DNA of 64,000 nt from Symbiodinium natans (taxonomy: Eukaryota; Sar; Dinophyceae; Suessiales; Symbiodiniaceae), in the NCBI GenBank assembly GCA_905221605.1, contig CAJNDS010000003.1, positions 410,001 to 474,000 on the forward strand, written 5' to 3'. The number at the start of each line of letters is the position of its first letter. Positions within the stretch are counted from its first letter, which is position 1. The notes under the pieces were generated by a model, which did no database searches, was not told the origin of the DNA, and saw nothing but the letters and a program-made list of their open reading frames with translations. A program made the translations under genes and the position numbers. Positions 63,020 to 64,000 of this stretch are shown here, piece after piece.

Positions 63020-64000
63020 GTGGGGTGTGAGCAAAATGAGCACCAGGGATGCAGCATGAGCATGACAAAGGGGGGCGTTTGAGCAAAACGAGCACCAGGG
63101 ATATGAGCATGACAAAGGGGGGGGGGGGCGTCTGAGCAAAACGAACAACATGTATTTCATGTACCTGTTTCTGTACACGTCACGTGCAGAGACGCGCAAA
63201 GCACAAGCATTGCGGCGCCATTATGCAGTGGTTTTGCCTCAACCCAAGAACTTGGCCGAAGCATGCCCATGTTTGTCTCACATCCTTGAGCGGCACTTCG
63301 CACGTGTGAGGAACATGGAGAAAGGAGAGATTGTGTGAGAGCGATAGAAAATGCGCCCTGTCCGAACTGCCAGCATGCGTCCCCCCCCGTAGCTATGCTT
63401 CTGCTCACCGTCTACACGTCCTTACCTTCAAAAACTTAGGCCCAAGTATGCACATGTTTGTCTCACATCCGTCAGCGGCACTTCACAAACATTGACAAAC
63501 GAGAGCTTGTGTGAAAGAGAAAGGGAGAGCTAGACAGAATGCGCCCTCTCCGACGTGGCCAAAATGCCCTTACCGTCGCTATGCTTCTGCTCACCGTCTC
63601 CACGTCCTTACCTTCAAAAACTTAGGCGCATGCCCAAGCATGTCCATGTTTATCCCACATCCTTGAGCGGCACTTAAGCGCGCGAGATTGTGTGAGAAAA
63701 CGAGAGCGTGAGAGAGTGTGAAAGAAACTGTGCCCTGCTCTGTAGGACCAAAAAGCGAAAACACCCTCCAAAATATAATCAAAACCATACAAAAACAATC
63801 AAGTTTGACATGTCGGGCGTAGTGACTTTTAGGGTTTAGGATGGTTGCCCTGACCCCACAAAAGGAAAACACCTTCAAAATATAGGCAAAACCCATACAA
63901 AAACAAGCAGAGAGCAAAAAAACACCAAAATCAAGTTTGACATGTTGGGTGTAGTAACTTTTAAGGTTTAGGATGGTTGCCCTGACCCCAAAAAGGAGAA
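63020..64000. repeat. Three short tandem repeat arrays
   Basis: 63026-63145: two to three copies of a unit with gcaaaacgagcaccagggat. 63262-63660: three copies of a 184-193-bp unit with catgtttgtctcacatcc and gtccttaccttcaaaaactt. 63745-63995: two copies of a 120-130-bp unit with aagtttgacatgt and ttaggatggttgccctgacc. Confidence 0.85.

Noticed and set aside
62448-63059. Plus-strand ORFs at 62.4-63.1 kb
   Set aside because: Open in several frames on both strands with no domain; no frame is clearly favoured.

Overview
The window looks like nuclear DNA of a dinoflagellate, most likely a symbiodiniacean or a close relative. Four things support this. (i) Plant/dinoflagellate-type telomeric heptamers (TTTAGGG/CCCTAAA) occur in some 50 interstitial blocks between about 0.2 and 51 kb. 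(ii) The recognisable genes all lie on the minus strand, as expected for unidirectional dinoflagellate gene clusters. (iii) Where exons can be joined, introns use GT-AG, GC-AG and GA-AG borders, often with short direct repeats at the two splice sites. (iv) There is a tyrosine-recombinase (YR) retrotransposon with a cytosine-methyltransferase-like domain, and exons of a large multi-membrane-pass protein family I associate with dinoflagellates. Nothing bacterial (operons, Shine-Dalgarno sites, CRISPR) is visible. Most long open frames in the window are artefacts of 3n-periodic satellites or shadows.

Layout. 0-4 kb: telomeric block, 9-bp minisatellite in opposing orientations, and a 211-bp tandem repeat. 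About 4.8-12.3 kb: minus-strand exons of an EAG/CNG-type voltage-gated cation channel (pre-S1 through S5 readable with consistent phases), with introns made largely of telomeric heptamers. 12.6-14.4 kb: satellite. 16.0-19.7 kb: a complete nine-exon minus-strand gene for a secreted DUF2071-like protein (220 aa). One of its introns is exactly ten telomeric heptamers between 26-bp direct duplications of the exon. 20.7-22.2 kb: the 3' part of a GH5 (mannanase-like) secreted enzyme with cysteine-rich repeats. 25.8-26.6 kb: exons of an unknown minus-strand gene. 27.3-44 kb: exons of a multi-pass TIR-like family gene with duplicated last exons. Into its telomeric intron a 7.4-kb YR retrotransposon (34,190-41,608) has inserted. 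46.3-46.6 kb: a possible first exon interrupted by an introner. 47.4-50.3 kb: a two-exon gene joining an ADP-ribosyl-cyclase-like domain to 12 ankyrin repeats. 50.7-54.6 kb: degenerate, mobile-element-like sequence. 54.65-58.2 kb: a dense satellite island. 58.2-64 kb: telomere-free sequence with one transposase-like ORF and short tandem repeats.

Main result. Telomeric heptamer arrays sit inside introns and inside short introner/MITE-like elements, and several insertions duplicated 26-33 bp of their target. The window therefore seems to record intron birth by telomeric-repeat or introner insertion. A retrotransposon has used the same telomeric sequence as its landing site. That element has intact overlapping gag-like and pol frames, 100% identical A1-ORF-B1-A2-B2 split repeats, a canonical 2A ribosome-skipping motif before its tyrosine recombinase, and a DNMT-like domain inside pol. 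Exon joins were made by eye from reading phase and protein logic; no alignment or transcript was available.
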